A stretch of 64,000 bases of DNA from the NCBI GenBank assembly GCA_965222645.1, contig OZ244968.1, forward strand, positions 1,736,001 through 1,800,000, given 5' to 3'. This document shows, in pieces, positions 17,713-27,196 of this stretch (within the stretch, counting starts at the first letter, position 1; each line of letters opens with the position of its first letter). Under the pieces are notes generated by a model, which was given only the letters and a program-made list of their open reading frames with translations, was not told where the DNA came from and ran no database searches. Position numbers and translations under genes: made by a program. The DNA is from JABDMH01 sp965222645. Its GTDB lineage: Bacteria > Bacteroidota > Bacteroidia > Chitinophagales > Saprospiraceae.

Positions 17713-19062
17713 TCAACTCCACCAAATAGGTAAATCGGTATCTTTAAAAACCGGATTCCTTTTGTAATATGGCCCCGGGACAAAAGGAAATTTCTTTTCG
17801 ATATTATCGATGAGTTCGACTCCAAAACCCGGCTTATCAGGAATTGTCAAAACCCCATTCTCAATGACATAAGGTTCCTTAAAAATATCCCATTTAAGCG
17901 GATTAAAAGTTTGATTAAGCTCACACATATGGCCCGAGGGTATCCCTGCCACAAGATGAATATTAGCGATGGTCGTAAGGCCTCCCACCCAATTGTGAGG
18001 ACAATAAAGCTGGCCATGCTGGTGGATGGTCTGGCCAATATACCAACCTTCTGTAATGCCGGTAAGGTTGGCATCGGTCTGTATGATATTCATTGCTTTC
18101 GATGCCACATACGGTCTTACCTGATGGCGGCTCCACCAGCTCTCTCCTCCGGAAACCATTACCGATGGCATGGCTTCATTTATGGCCAAATGTTGCTCCA
18201 GGGCTTTGGGTTCTTCCCAATGAATGGGCTCTTCATACCAGTAGAACTTCAAATCTTCAAGCACCGGGCATAACTCCGCTATGATGGTCTCAAAACTCCA
18301 GGGAAATTTTTCGATAACCAATTTAAAATCAGATCCGACGGCTTCGCGCAGCCGCCTCAAGACCGGAATATACTTGTCCATTGTCAGACCACTAAATTTC
18401 CAACTTGTGCCATTGCGAAACTTAAATGTATCATACCCCGATTCCTTGTGTCGCAAAGCTTCTTCAATTAATTCATCTGCCCCGTTATCATACCAGGCAT
18501 GGCTCACACCCCCACTAGCATATATCTTGACTTTATTTGATGGATTTTCCTGATCAGAAAGTAATTTATACACTGGGATCCCTTTTGCCTTGCCGATAAT
18601 ATCCCATAGCGCATTATTGACACCGGCCCAAGCGCCCTCTGCCACCTTACTGTGACCCTGATTGTTGGTCAGAAAATCAACATCAAAAACATTTGCACCT
18701 TTTAAGCGCGAAGTAATATGCTTATCAGTATACTCCTTTAATTTATCTGGTCCACGATAAGGACTACCTTCGGCAATTCCTACAATTCCCTGATCGGTAA
18801 AGACCTGTACCAGTGCTGCATCACTCTTCCACACATATAAACCACCACACCTCCAAAGGTATTCTCCATCGTGCACATAAGACAAGGGAGTGACTTTAAT
18901 ATCACTGATTGTGATATCCTCCCGCGAAATTCCTTCAGCAGGGTGTAATCTTTTGGTCGTGGATGCATGCTCAGATTTTTTTTGAAGATCAAAAAATGTA
19001 CGTGGCATGCTCATACCACCAATTGCCAAGCCGGATTTACTCATGAAAGTTCGTCGTGTCAT
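17713..19062 (-). CDS. Enolase-superfamily dehydratase/racemase (MR/MLE-like), Tat-exported
   Basis: 449 residues from the ATG at 19062. This start gives a clean Tat signal 'TRRTFMSKSGLAIGG'; the frame is open 13 codons further upstream. The N-terminal capping domain and C-terminal barrel of mandelate-racemase-like proteins are present. Candidate active-site positions: KxR in 'FKFRNG', metal ligands in 'LVIEKF', 'YWYEEPI' and 'SGGE', Asp in 'QTDAN' and the His in 'YCPHNW'. The first metal ligand appears to be Glu where many MR members have Asp. Homologues dehydrate acid sugars such as galactonate or fuconate, but a periplasmic member is unusual. It is convergent with the beta-helix gene (47 bases). 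Confidence 0.8.
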   Translation of the reverse strand: MTRRTFMSKSGLAIGGMSMPRTFFDLQKKSEHASTTKRLHPAEGISREDITISDIKVTPLSYVHDGEYLWRCGGLYVWKSDAALVQVFTDQGIVGIAEGSPYRGPDKLKEYTDKHITSRLKGANVFDVDFLTNNQGHSKVAEGAWAGVNNALWDIIGKAKGIPVYKLLSDQENPSNKVKIYASGGVSHAWYDNGADELIEEALRHKESGYDTFKFRNGTSWKFSGLTMDKYIPVLRRLREAVGSDFKLVIEKFPWSFETIIAELCPVLEDLKFYWYEEPIHWEEPKALEQHLAINEAMPSVMVSGGESWWSRHQVRPYVASKAMNIIQTDANLTGITEGWYIGQTIHQHGQLYCPHNWVGGLTTIANIHLVAGIPSGHMCELNQTFNPLKWDIFKEPYVIENGVLTIPDKPGFGVELIDNIEKKFPFVPGPYYKRNPVFKDTDLPIWWS

Positions 19063-19118
19063 TAATATTGGTTGCAACTTGAGTGAAATCAAGTCGGTCA
19101 TTCAGATGCTATAATATT

Positions 19119-19484
19119 TTATTCATGTCTGTAGTCAGTGAGCTTTCTTTCTTCACGTATTTCACCGATATGATAATAAGAAACAATTTCACTAATTGCT
19201 TCTCCGGAAAAATAATACCATTCACTGACATCCAGTGTAAAATCATCCTGAATTGCAGTGTACCGCACACAAGCCTTTTCTGGCTCATATATGGCATCGT
19301 GCACAACAAATTGATAATCCAAAAATTTGTCTTTATTTTGGTCTACCAAAGTGATGTATTGCTCTTTACCATCGATAGTGCCAAAAGGACTTGTATGTTT
19401 GAAATTTTCGGCAATCGGTAAGTCCAAATAATCACCGTCTCTCCACTTTGCAAACCATATTTTTACAAGCTCTTTGGTACTCAT
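19119..19484 (-). CDS. SnoaL-like / NTF2-like domain protein
   Basis: 121 residues from the ATG at 19484, which fits the family better than the upstream in-frame start because the first ~17 extra codons are Cys- and Arg-rich. Residues 5-110 have the cone-shaped NTF2 pattern ('VKIWFAKWRDGDYLDLPIAENFKHTSPFG', 'YQFVVHDAIYEPEKACVRYTA', 'WYYFSGEAISEIVSYY'). Such proteins are small ligand-binding or isomerase-like enzymes; substrate unknown. It is 22 bases downstream of the universal stress gene on the same strand, so probably in one transcript. Confidence 0.75.
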   Translation of the reverse strand: MSTKELVKIWFAKWRDGDYLDLPIAENFKHTSPFGTIDGKEQYITLVDQNKDKFLDYQFVVHDAIYEPEKACVRYTAIQDDFTLDVSEWYYFSGEAISEIVSYYHIGEIREERKLTDYRHE

Positions 19485-19506
19485 TTTTCTAGCTTTTAAA
19501 CGGCAT

Positions 19507-20328
19507 CTATGAATCAATTGAAAGCACTGGAACACTGCTGCTGCTTATAATAGCTTCCACATTGCTGCCCTGAAATATTCTCTTCAATGGACTTTTCTGT
19601 TTATTGGAAATAGCAATTAAACCGACTCTGTATTCCTCTACAAAATGCCGCACACCGGCTGCTATCGAATAGTCGGAATAAAAATGCGACTCAACAGGAT
19701 AATCTTTGGCAATTGCTTCAAAATCCTTAAGTGCTTCGAGCATCACTATTGTAGGTTGTGTAAAATACGCGGGGGAATCGACTGCCATGACATGTACTTT
19801 TTTAAAGTCCAGTACATTCACAAAATCCAGAAAATATTTAAATGAACCTTTATCTTCTTCATTTAGACCAGTGACAAATAAGACTTCATCAAATATCAGA
19901 TTCTTCACCTCCTGCTTTACTACAAGCAAGGACATATTTAGCTTGCGCAGTGCCTTAAGTGTATTTGATCCGACCATGAGTTTTTCCAGGCCTGAGCTAC
20001 CATGTGAACCCATTATCACAAGATCGTACTCGTGTACGCCGCAATGCCGGATTAGGTTCTTTATGAATCTCCCTTTCAAAATATGATCTTCTCCTTCTAT
20101 TCCCTCCTGGGAAAGCCTGCTTCTCGATTTCAACAGCTCCGCTGCATCTCTCTCCCTAATCTCTTCCAGGTACCTACTCTCAACCTCTGATCCATCTATT
20201 GTTTCATAGCTGTGCAGCAGGTCTACTTGAGCAGTGGTCCTTTTGGCAAGAAGAATTGCAGCACCAATAGCATACTTTGAAAAAACCGAAAAATCTGTAG
20301 GGACTAAAATTCGCATATCAATATTCAC
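19507..20328 (-). CDS. Tandem universal stress protein (two UspA domains)
   Basis: 273 residues. The first UspA domain (about 4-140) has 'ILVPTDFS' at the N terminus and the nucleotide-binding 'GSHGSSGLEKLMVGSNT' segment. The second (about 150-273) starts 'EVLFVTGLN' and ends 'SSSVPVLSIDS', with a weaker phosphate loop, 'SNKQKSPLKRIFQGS'. Known tandem Usp proteins bind ATP or adenylates and respond to starvation, oxygen or redox stress. Cytosolic. It is the first gene of a two-gene unit with the SnoaL-like gene. Confidence 0.92.
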   Translation of the reverse strand: MNIDMRILVPTDFSVFSKYAIGAAILLAKRTTAQVDLLHSYETIDGSEVESRYLEEIRERDAAELLKSRSRLSQEGIEGEDHILKGRFIKNLIRHCGVHEYDLVIMGSHGSSGLEKLMVGSNTLKALRKLNMSLLVVKQEVKNLIFDEVLFVTGLNEEDKGSFKYFLDFVNVLDFKKVHVMAVDSPAYFTQPTIVMLEALKDFEAIAKDYPVESHFYSDYSIAAGVRHFVEEYRVGLIAISNKQKSPLKRIFQGSNVEAIISSSSVPVLSIDS

Positions 20329-20349
20329 TTTTTAAATAACACAGTGCAA

Positions 20350-20511
20350 GTAGACGAACCCATTTAATGTTGTCACAAAGTTTCAAGTATATTTTTGTTG
20401 CCAGATGAGACGCAAAACGTAGACAGAGCAGGAGCTCTGGCGAGGCTTTGCAACGAAATATGGTGCAAAAATAATTGAAAATTTGTCATAAGATTTAGTG
20501 GGTTCGTCTAC
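20350..20511. mobile_element. Hairpin repeat copy 1 (MITE/REP-like, 162 bp)
   Basis: Begins GTAGACGAACCCA and ends with its exact inverse complement TGGGTTCGTCTAC. Both arms remain imperfectly complementary for much of the unit, and the centre is a perfect hairpin CAGAGC-AGGA-GCTCTG. It is non-coding. Copy 2 follows immediately. The element could fold as one large stem in RNA or single-stranded DNA. Flanks match TA on the inner and right sides only, so a TA target duplication is suggested but not shown. Confidence 0.75.
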
Positions 20512-20513
20512 TA

Positions 20514-20675
20514 GTAGACGAACCCATTTAATGTTGTCACAAAGTTTCAAGTATATTTTTGTTGCCAGATGAGACGCAAAACGTAGACAGAGCAGGAGCT
20601 CTGGCGAGGCTTTGCAACGAAATATGGTGCAAAAATAATTGAAAATTTGTCATAAGATTTAGTGGGTTCGTCTAC
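20514..20675. mobile_element. Hairpin repeat copy 2 (MITE/REP-like, 162 bp)
   Basis: Base-for-base identical to copy 1 by my reading, in the same orientation, separated from it by the dinucleotide TA (period 164). Perfect identity implies a recent duplication, active exchange between copies or an assembly artefact. It lies between the universal stress gene and the heparinase-like gene, whose 3' end is 58 bases away. Confidence 0.75.
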
Positions 20676-20732
20676 TAGTCTCTTTTAATGTAAGTTTATA
20701 TTTTGATTTGAGCGCGTAGATAAAAAGATCAT

Positions 20733-22769
20733 TTATTTTTTTTCATAGGTGACCCCATTCTCATCATTCACAGGAATTTTTATCAGGTATTCATCACTAC
20801 TTATGCGGATTTCCAGATCTATCAAGCTACTATTGTTTTTAACAATTTTCCAGGTAATGACGGGGGATGCATCTATCGATGGGAGCAACAACCATATCGC
20901 AAAATCACCGTCCGAAATCGAAGCTGAGTACGTGTAAGTGGGATTTGGTGTAAACAGATTGTATTCCTGACTGTACCACCCTTGCACTCTTGGTTCTGTT
21001 TGCCCCTCAACTCTTTTTATCGTCCAATCTTGTGCAGTGATGGGAACAACCTGCAAGGTGCTACCGTCACGTGAGGCATCTACAATATTACCGTCCCGAA
21101 CCTGCGTACCACAACCGGGATGAAAATGCCATAGATTCTGCACCTTACGCATGCGATCGGTCTCATAGCTATCCACCACTATCCAGAACTTGCTGTCTAT
21201 CAAAGTCACAAGTCGATGGTGGACAAAATCACCCTCGAGCTCTTCAAATAGATCCATCGAACCCCTGGCCCATGAAAGATCACTAGCAATAAAAAAAGAA
21301 TTCGAGTCAATTGCCTCAGAACAAACTTTTGGTCCGGGCGATTGACCCTGACCATCCACTAAAATGGAATTGTGTCCGGATGTACTTCGAGCATAGGGAC
21401 GATATTTTTCGGCAACTTCACCGCGGTAGGAAAACCGTCCTGCATCCACTAAAAAATCACTGCCAAATGCAGAAACTGACAAATGCAGTTTATCATTATG
21501 CTGATGTCCCGATCCCCAAGGCCCCACATCAAAGAAGGACCAAAGCGCATCTTCATTCCAGGAAGACCGAAAAATTGCCTGGCCTGCATAGGGAAAAAAA
21601 ACCGATTGTTGTTCAGGTGCTGTCCCGGTCTGTCCATGTGTTGCAATATATGTCCAATCTTTGCGATCAAACTCTGTGGCGGCGCCACTGATTTGCTTCT
21701 GATAATTCCGTAAATCGGAGTCATTATTCAGGGGATTTGTACCCGAGGGCCTCATTGAATATGCAATATAGTTCCACATGGATTCTATTTGATCAAAATA
21801 ACCGGCTGGTAGTCGTACCCCACCCTCTCTACAAATTTGTCCAAACTGATTAAAATTATTCAGCGCAACATAATGGTAATGGGCTGTTAATTCCGTTTGA
21901 ACACCATCGGGATAGATTTGCTCATCCATACTTTGTAACATCTGTTGTTTACTGTACCTCAGCCAGGATTCAGCTTCTTCAAATTCTGGCCAAGCCACGG
22001 CTGCCAAAGCCAGGGCAGACATTTCCATCGTCAACCAATTTCCTTTTCCATGAAATTTCTTTAGGTAATCGCAATGCTCCGGAATCGAGGTCAGCATCAA
22101 TAATTGGGTTGCCGGAGTGATTAATTTTGCACGATTCAGGCTATAAAATGTTTTAGCCCAGACCTTAATCCGGTGACTTGCCTCTAGTCCTCTCCAAATT
22201 TCTGTCCTGCTTTTTACACCTGGATAGGGTAAACTGCTGATTACCCAATCCTTCAGGTCACGGTCTATTGCAGCGGAGTACTTTTGATTTCCGGTCTCCA
22301 AAAAAGAATTGAGTAGCGCGCGTATGTGTGGATGGCGATTGAGAGCCCATGCCCATTCAATATCTCCCGTTGGCCCCCTAAAATTCCAATCCAAATGGCC
22401 TTTAGCCGTCCTGGGTATTTTAGATAATTGATTGTAGTACAAGTGGTAATCCAACAGGATCGAATCTCCTGCACCAGACAGTCTATCAGTCTGCTGCGGT
22501 AGATCAGCACGCAAGAAAGCGACCTCCTTCTTTTCTATCAAAAGATCGAGAAGGGCCAGGCACGCACCGATATTATTTCCCCCGGAAAATTCTTTTTTCA
22601 CTCGAGCAAGAGCTGGATTCGATAGATCCAATAGATCGAGCAACTTTGAAATGCGATCCGGATATCGTTCGCAAACTTGTTCGACAGATTCCAGGTTTTT
22701 CCATTCAGCCTGGGAGAAGCTCTGCAAGGTATAAACGAGAGCCACTGTGATAAGAATTACTTTGTACAT
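20733..22769 (-). CDS. Heparinase II/III-family polysaccharide lyase
   Basis: 678 residues with a signal peptide (about 1-20). The N-terminal alpha/alpha toroid (to about 380) includes 'GNWLTMEMSALALAAVAWPEF' and 'PDGVQTELTAHYHYVAL' with candidate catalytic residues Tyr298 and His297/His299. The C-terminal beta-sandwich starts with 'WGSGHQHNDKLHLSV' (421-431), whose His/Asp residues bind metal in PL12, PL15, PL17 and PL21 enzymes. Expected: periplasmic beta-elimination of uronate-containing oligosaccharides (alginate, heparinoid or similar). It fits with the sulfatase and BNR_4 proteins in the window but stands without a SusC/SusD pair. It is 32 bases downstream of the FMN-binding gene on the same strand. 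Confidence 0.88.
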   Translation of the reverse strand: MYKVILITVALVYTLQSFSQAEWKNLESVEQVCERYPDRISKLLDLLDLSNPALARVKKEFSGGNNIGACLALLDLLIEKKEVAFLRADLPQQTDRLSGAGDSILLDYHLYYNQLSKIPRTAKGHLDWNFRGPTGDIEWAWALNRHPHIRALLNSFLETGNQKYSAAIDRDLKDWVISSLPYPGVKSRTEIWRGLEASHRIKVWAKTFYSLNRAKLITPATQLLMLTSIPEHCDYLKKFHGKGNWLTMEMSALALAAVAWPEFEEAESWLRYSKQQMLQSMDEQIYPDGVQTELTAHYHYVALNNFNQFGQICREGGVRLPAGYFDQIESMWNYIAYSMRPSGTNPLNNDSDLRNYQKQISGAATEFDRKDWTYIATHGQTGTAPEQQSVFFPYAGQAIFRSSWNEDALWSFFDVGPWGSGHQHNDKLHLSVSAFGSDFLVDAGRFSYRGEVAEKYRPYARSTSGHNSILVDGQGQSPGPKVCSEAIDSNSFFIASDLSWARGSMDLFEELEGDFVHHRLVTLIDSKFWIVVDSYETDRMRKVQNLWHFHPGCGTQVRDGNIVDASRDGSTLQVVPITAQDWTIKRVEGQTEPRVQGWYSQEYNLFTPNPTYTYSASISDGDFAIWLLLPSIDASPVITWKIVKNNSSLIDLEIRISSDEYLIKIPVNDENGVTYEKK

Positions 22770-22801
22770 TTCCGGTAAAATTTATCAACCATAAGCAACC
22801 A

Positions 22802-23251
22802 CTAAAATCCGTAGGTCCTTCTCGCATCATCAATCTGTTCTGCCTCTGAGGTGCCGGGATAAAGTACATATTTTGGCGCTATAATTGGCTTAATTTTTTC
22901 AACAGAGATCTCGATAATCGACGAAAATGGAAAAAGACCCTTTGTTATCTCTTCCAAAACAGTTTTCATCCTTACAAATTCAGGCTCAGATTTCCTGATT
23001 ATCGAGGCAGCGCCCTTTAATTGAAAACCTTTTTGCACAAGGATATCAATAAATGAAATGCAGACCTGGTTATTTTCCACAATATTCTTCATCGTTTGAG
23101 GAGATGCAATGTTTGCCACAATAATATGTTTATCGCCGTAGACCGCAAATACCTCCTTGGGTGATACATTGGGCAGGTTATCAGCTGAAGATGTGGCGAG
23201 CCAGCACAAGACACTTTTGTCAACACAATTTTTTATTTCCTCAGTAATCAT
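22802..23251 (-). CDS. Pyridoxamine 5'-phosphate oxidase-like FMN-binding protein
   Basis: 149 residues with the split-barrel pattern of the PNPOx-like family: 'CWLATSSADNLPNVSPKEVFAVYGDKHIIVANIASPQTMKNI' and 'VCISFIDILVQKGFQLKGAASII'. Single-domain members bind FMN or F420/heme-type cofactors and reduce or oxidise small molecules; the substrate is unknown. The start ATG at 23251 is one base from the stop of the upstream dipeptidyl-peptidase gene, so they are probably translationally coupled. Cytosolic. Confidence 0.85.
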   Translation of the reverse strand: MITEEIKNCVDKSVLCWLATSSADNLPNVSPKEVFAVYGDKHIIVANIASPQTMKNIVENNQVCISFIDILVQKGFQLKGAASIIRKSEPEFVRMKTVLEEITKGLFPFSSIIEISVEKIKPIIAPKYVLYPGTSEAEQIDDARRTYGF

Positions 23252-23252
23252 T

Positions 23253-25568
23253 TCAGGGTCTTTCTATTTGCATTCCAAACTTAAATTCTTTTGGTGGTTC
23301 AGCTCCTAATAAATGACGTACAAAGTAATCCCACCTCTTACGCATCATATAAGGCTCGCTTCCATATCCATGGCCGCGATTCGGAAATAAAATCATATCG
23401 AAATCTTTGTTTGCTTCGATTAGGCGATCCGCAACCAACAACGTGTTGTAAACAGGCACATTGCCATCCATCGTACCATGAGTGAGCAAAAGTTTTCCCT
23501 TTAAGTTTTCGGCCAACAGCTGGTTAGCCTGGTTGTCATAATTTGTCGATCCATCAGGGTTTTCCACCAAAAGCCCTTGCCACTTCTCACCCCAGTCGTC
23601 TTCATAATTGCGATTATCGTGGTTGCCTGCGCCACTTACCGCTACCTTAAAAAAATCCGGATATCTCAATATGGCATCTGTACTGGCAAATCCACCCCCT
23701 GAGTGTCCATAAATACCAGCGCGTTCCAGATCGATCCACGAGTGTCGTTCAGCTAGTTGCCTCATCGCATTGACTTGATCCGGAAGCCCATTGTCACCCA
23801 TATTGCCATAATAGGCCGCATGAAAAGACTTGGATCTCAAAGGGGTGCCCATCCCATCAATAGCTACTACAATAAACCCAAGATCCGCCAGAGCTTGATT
23901 ATCTCTTCGCGCTACTGAAAAACTTCTGCTCCCCACGCTACCTGCCTGAGGACCAGGATAGATGTAATTTATGATCGGATATTTTTTCAGGGAGTCAAAA
24001 TCATACGGCAAGAACATGAGCCCATACAGGTCAGTTTTTTCATCTCTCGCCTTCACTTTTATGTTGACAGGTGGTTTCCAACCAGAATTTTTGAGTTCCC
24101 GGTCATCTGCCCGAGCGAGTTCGGCAATTTTATTTCCTCCTGACTCTCGTAAATTCATTACCGGGGGATCTTGAGGTGTAGAATACGAATCAATGAAAAA
24201 ATCCCGACCGGGAGAAAAGTCAATCAAGTGATTTGCTGGTTCAGGAGTGAGAAGTTCTAGCTGGTTTCCGTCAAAATCAACTCTGTACAAATATTGATAA
24301 TAGGGGTCGCCCCCTTCCCTTCCAACTCCATAGAAATAAATCAATCGATTATCCTTATCGACATGAAGCACTTGAGTTACATTCCACTTTCCTGAAGTAA
24401 TTTGATTTTTTAGGGACCCGGTCGTCAAATCATATAAATAGAGATGCCCCCAATCACTGCGTTGTGAATACCAAATAATTTCATCGGACTCCTTCAAGAA
24501 GCTCCAATTGCTCATTCTGTATCCCGACTCAAAAAATGTTTCCTCCCTTTCTTCAAGCACATCCCACACCTCTCCCGTTTCGAGGTCTGCAATTCTTAAA
24601 ATAGCTTCCTTGTGATCCCGCGAATTGGAAACAAAGCTCAAGAAGCGACCATCATCGCTCCATTCTGCATCGGCTAGCCGTCCACCCCTCAAAGCAATAT
24701 GATCCGTAACTGATGAGCGATGCATATCAGGGGGCATCTGCAACCTCATTATTTTTCCGCTTTCACAATTTATGACAACACGATGAATGCGAAATATCAA
24801 CGAATCACCGGGCAAAGGATATTTCCAAGATTCCAGATTTGGGTGCCCCACATTTGTACTCACCATATGCATCTCACCTACTCCACGGCCATCATGTTGG
24901 AATGTGGTGATCTTTTTCGAATCCGGTGACCACAGAAGGACGGGGTCATCACTTCTGGTCCAACCCGCATTATTCGTAGCATATCCAAAATCGGCTACAC
25001 CATCAAAAGTGAGTTGTTTTAGCGATTGGTCCTCAAGGTCCTTCAGCCACAGATTATAATTTGTAATTATGATTTCTTTTTTCCCATCCGGAGAGATGCT
25101 GTTGCTCTTCCTTTCAGATCGTTTCACTGGTCCAGGATGGGTCTGCAATTTTTCCTCCCTAAAATTCCAACTGTAATTTATGTCATCATAAATAAAATGC
25201 AGCTGGTGCTTAACTATTTTTGGGAATTGAATCTGGATATCTCTTGATCCAATTTCGTCGCCTGTTGCTTTTGACAGTACAGATGCAAATTTAGTATGAT
25301 CAAAGAGCTCTGACTTTTTTCTCGACTTCAAATCTACCATATACCACGATCTCGTTCCCCCTTCTTGAGCAAAGTAAACAACATGCTGAGTACTCCAATG
25401 TGGTTTAATCGAGAGGTTTTCTACCTTGTTGGAGGCCATATAAGACAGCGATCTTTCAGCTCTTGAGTAATCTTGTTCCGAAAGTCTATCCGGAGCATAA
25501 GGCACCTGAGCAAGAATCTGATGGGTTCCCATCCACGTTATTAATATGGGCAATAAGTAAAGTTTCAT
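23253..25568 (-). CDS. Dipeptidyl peptidase IV (S9B prolyl oligopeptidase family)
   Basis: 771 residues from the ATG at 25568, where a clear signal peptide (MKLYLLPILITWMG...) begins; the frame is open another 39 codons upstream but with no signal-like start. Residues 60-480 are the eight-bladed beta-propeller (DPPIV N-terminal domain). The C-terminal hydrolase has Ser623 in 'GHSGGG', Asp701 in 'HGTMDGNVP' and His733 in 'NRGHGYG'. Expected: exported release of Xaa-Pro dipeptides. The stop is adjacent to the FMN-binding gene and the pair continues towards the heparinase-like gene. Confidence 0.93.
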   Translation of the reverse strand: MKLYLLPILITWMGTHQILAQVPYAPDRLSEQDYSRAERSLSYMASNKVENLSIKPHWSTQHVVYFAQEGGTRSWYMVDLKSRKKSELFDHTKFASVLSKATGDEIGSRDIQIQFPKIVKHQLHFIYDDINYSWNFREEKLQTHPGPVKRSERKSNSISPDGKKEIIITNYNLWLKDLEDQSLKQLTFDGVADFGYATNNAGWTRSDDPVLLWSPDSKKITTFQHDGRGVGEMHMVSTNVGHPNLESWKYPLPGDSLIFRIHRVVINCESGKIMRLQMPPDMHRSSVTDHIALRGGRLADAEWSDDGRFLSFVSNSRDHKEAILRIADLETGEVWDVLEEREETFFESGYRMSNWSFLKESDEIIWYSQRSDWGHLYLYDLTTGSLKNQITSGKWNVTQVLHVDKDNRLIYFYGVGREGGDPYYQYLYRVDFDGNQLELLTPEPANHLIDFSPGRDFFIDSYSTPQDPPVMNLRESGGNKIAELARADDRELKNSGWKPPVNIKVKARDEKTDLYGLMFLPYDFDSLKKYPIINYIYPGPQAGSVGSRSFSVARRDNQALADLGFIVVAIDGMGTPLRSKSFHAAYYGNMGDNGLPDQVNAMRQLAERHSWIDLERAGIYGHSGGGFASTDAILRYPDFFKVAVSGAGNHDNRNYEDDWGEKWQGLLVENPDGSTNYDNQANQLLAENLKGKLLLTHGTMDGNVPVYNTLLVADRLIEANKDFDMILFPNRGHGYGSEPYMMRKRWDYFVRHLLGAEPPKEFKFGMQIERP

Positions 25569-25737
25569 CTGAAAAAAGGTGGTTAAATGACTAAAGATAG
25601 GGCTTAGACACCCAAAAAGGGCCTCATAATAATAAGGAAGAGTTAATTTAGCAGTAATTGGGAACAAATTCCCATGGCATTTCATTTTTTTTTGGCGATC
25701 CCTTATTTCCTTACAAACGAATTTTGATCTTTACATA

Positions 25738-27150
25738 ATGAATACCATGATCATATCAACAATGGGGGCCACTGTCTGGACTATTTCATTTTTCTTTTGC
25801 TTTCACCCCTTAAAGGCTCAGGAAATTGATTACTATCCTCCGGGACCGATGCCAGATCGAATTATTCTCAATCTCACCACGGATCCTGCGCACAGTATGG
25901 CAGTCACATGGCGGTGTGCAGAAACCGTGAAAAAGGGATATGTTCAGGTGAGTAAGGCTTCTCCACATCCCGATCTGGAACTGGGGGCCCGCACTGTAGA
26001 TGCTTCTGTACAAATGCACGCCAGCAAAAACAACCGAGCACACTATTTTTCTGCGATCATCGACAGCCTGTCAGCAGGCACACAGTACGCCTACCGGGTC
26101 GGAGATAGCCTTCGCTGGAGCGAATGGGCCCACTTCACTACTTTGTCTACTACTTCCGCAGATCCATTCTCCTTCATATATTTTGGTGATGCTCAAAACG
26201 ATTTAAAATCCAAATGGTCGAGATCGATACGGGGTGCTTATTCCAAAATGCCCAATGCAGACTTTCTACTTCACGCAGGAGATCTGGTAAACCGGGCAAA
26301 CAACGACAGGGAATGGGGTGAATGGTTTTATTGCGGGGGGTGGATCTACCGCATGACACCGAGTATATCTACACCGGGTAATCATGAGTACTTTAAGCAT
26401 ACGGATGATCAATATCTGCTCTCCGGGCATTGGAGACCCACATTTACGCAACCGGAAAACGGACCTGAAGGACTGGAGGAGACAGCCTTTTACCTGGATT
26501 ATAAAAACACCAGAATTATTTCGTTTGACTCACCGGCATTTTACCGGTCTAAACAAGATAGTGCAGCACAGGTCAATTGGTTGAAAAAAACACTGAGGAA
26601 CAATCCGCAGAGGTGGACCATCGTCACCACCCATTATCCTATGTATTCTACAAAAGCGGGGCGTGATAATAATGAAATGCGAGAGGCTATTCAACCCCTT
26701 TTGGAAAAATACAATGTGGATATAGTTCTGCAGGGACACGATCACTCTTATGGACGGGGGACTAACCTCCCAATTGGAAAGAAAAAAGCAAATAGTATTG
26801 ATGGTCCCATGTATGTCGTAAGCGTGAGTGGGCCCAAAATGTATGACCTGGGCCTTGACGAATGGATGCAGAGAGGTGCATCAAATGTACAATTGTATCA
26901 ACTTATCTGGATCGATGACCGGGTCTTGAGATTTGAGGCGTATACAGTCGATGGTAAATTGTATGATGCATTTCAGATCATTAAAGGCGAGAAAGGCAAT
27001 AAGTCCTTTTACGATATGGCACCTAGAGAGGTACCCGAGTTTCTGGAGTTGCCACCCCGGTACCAACAAAATTTTACGGAAGCAGAGTTGAAAGATTATC
27101 GAGATCGATTTAAAGCTTACAAAAATAGGCAGAAGAATCGCGGTAAATAA
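25738..27150 (+). CDS. Purple acid phosphatase-like metallophosphoesterase, secreted
   Basis: 470 residues with an N-terminal signal peptide (about 1-27). Residues 40-135 are the Fn3-like domain of purple acid phosphatases ('DRIILNLTTDPAHSMAVTWR'). The metallophosphoesterase core carries the five blocks in order: 'YFGDAQ', 'LLHAGDLV', 'TPGNHEY', 'TTHYPMYS' and 'LQGHDHSYGR'. It should hydrolyse phosphate monoesters in the periplasm or outside. The purple tyrosine is uncertain: block 1 has 'GDAQND'. The C-terminal 40 residues are charged. Divergent from the dipeptidyl-peptidase gene (169 bases between the start codons). Confidence 0.9.
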   Translation: MNTMIISTMGATVWTISFFFCFHPLKAQEIDYYPPGPMPDRIILNLTTDPAHSMAVTWRCAETVKKGYVQVSKASPHPDLELGARTVDASVQMHASKNNRAHYFSAIIDSLSAGTQYAYRVGDSLRWSEWAHFTTLSTTSADPFSFIYFGDAQNDLKSKWSRSIRGAYSKMPNADFLLHAGDLVNRANNDREWGEWFYCGGWIYRMTPSISTPGNHEYFKHTDDQYLLSGHWRPTFTQPENGPEGLEETAFYLDYKNTRIISFDSPAFYRSKQDSAAQVNWLKKTLRNNPQRWTIVTTHYPMYSTKAGRDNNEMREAIQPLLEKYNVDIVLQGHDHSYGRGTNLPIGKKKANSIDGPMYVVSVSGPKMYDLGLDEWMQRGASNVQLYQLIWIDDRVLRFEAYTVDGKLYDAFQIIKGEKGNKSFYDMAPREVPEFLELPPRYQQNFTEAELKDYRDRFKAYKNRQKNRGK

Positions 27151-27196
27151 ACTTTAGAAAGGAATTACTGAAACGCACCTTAATCTACAGCCCGAC

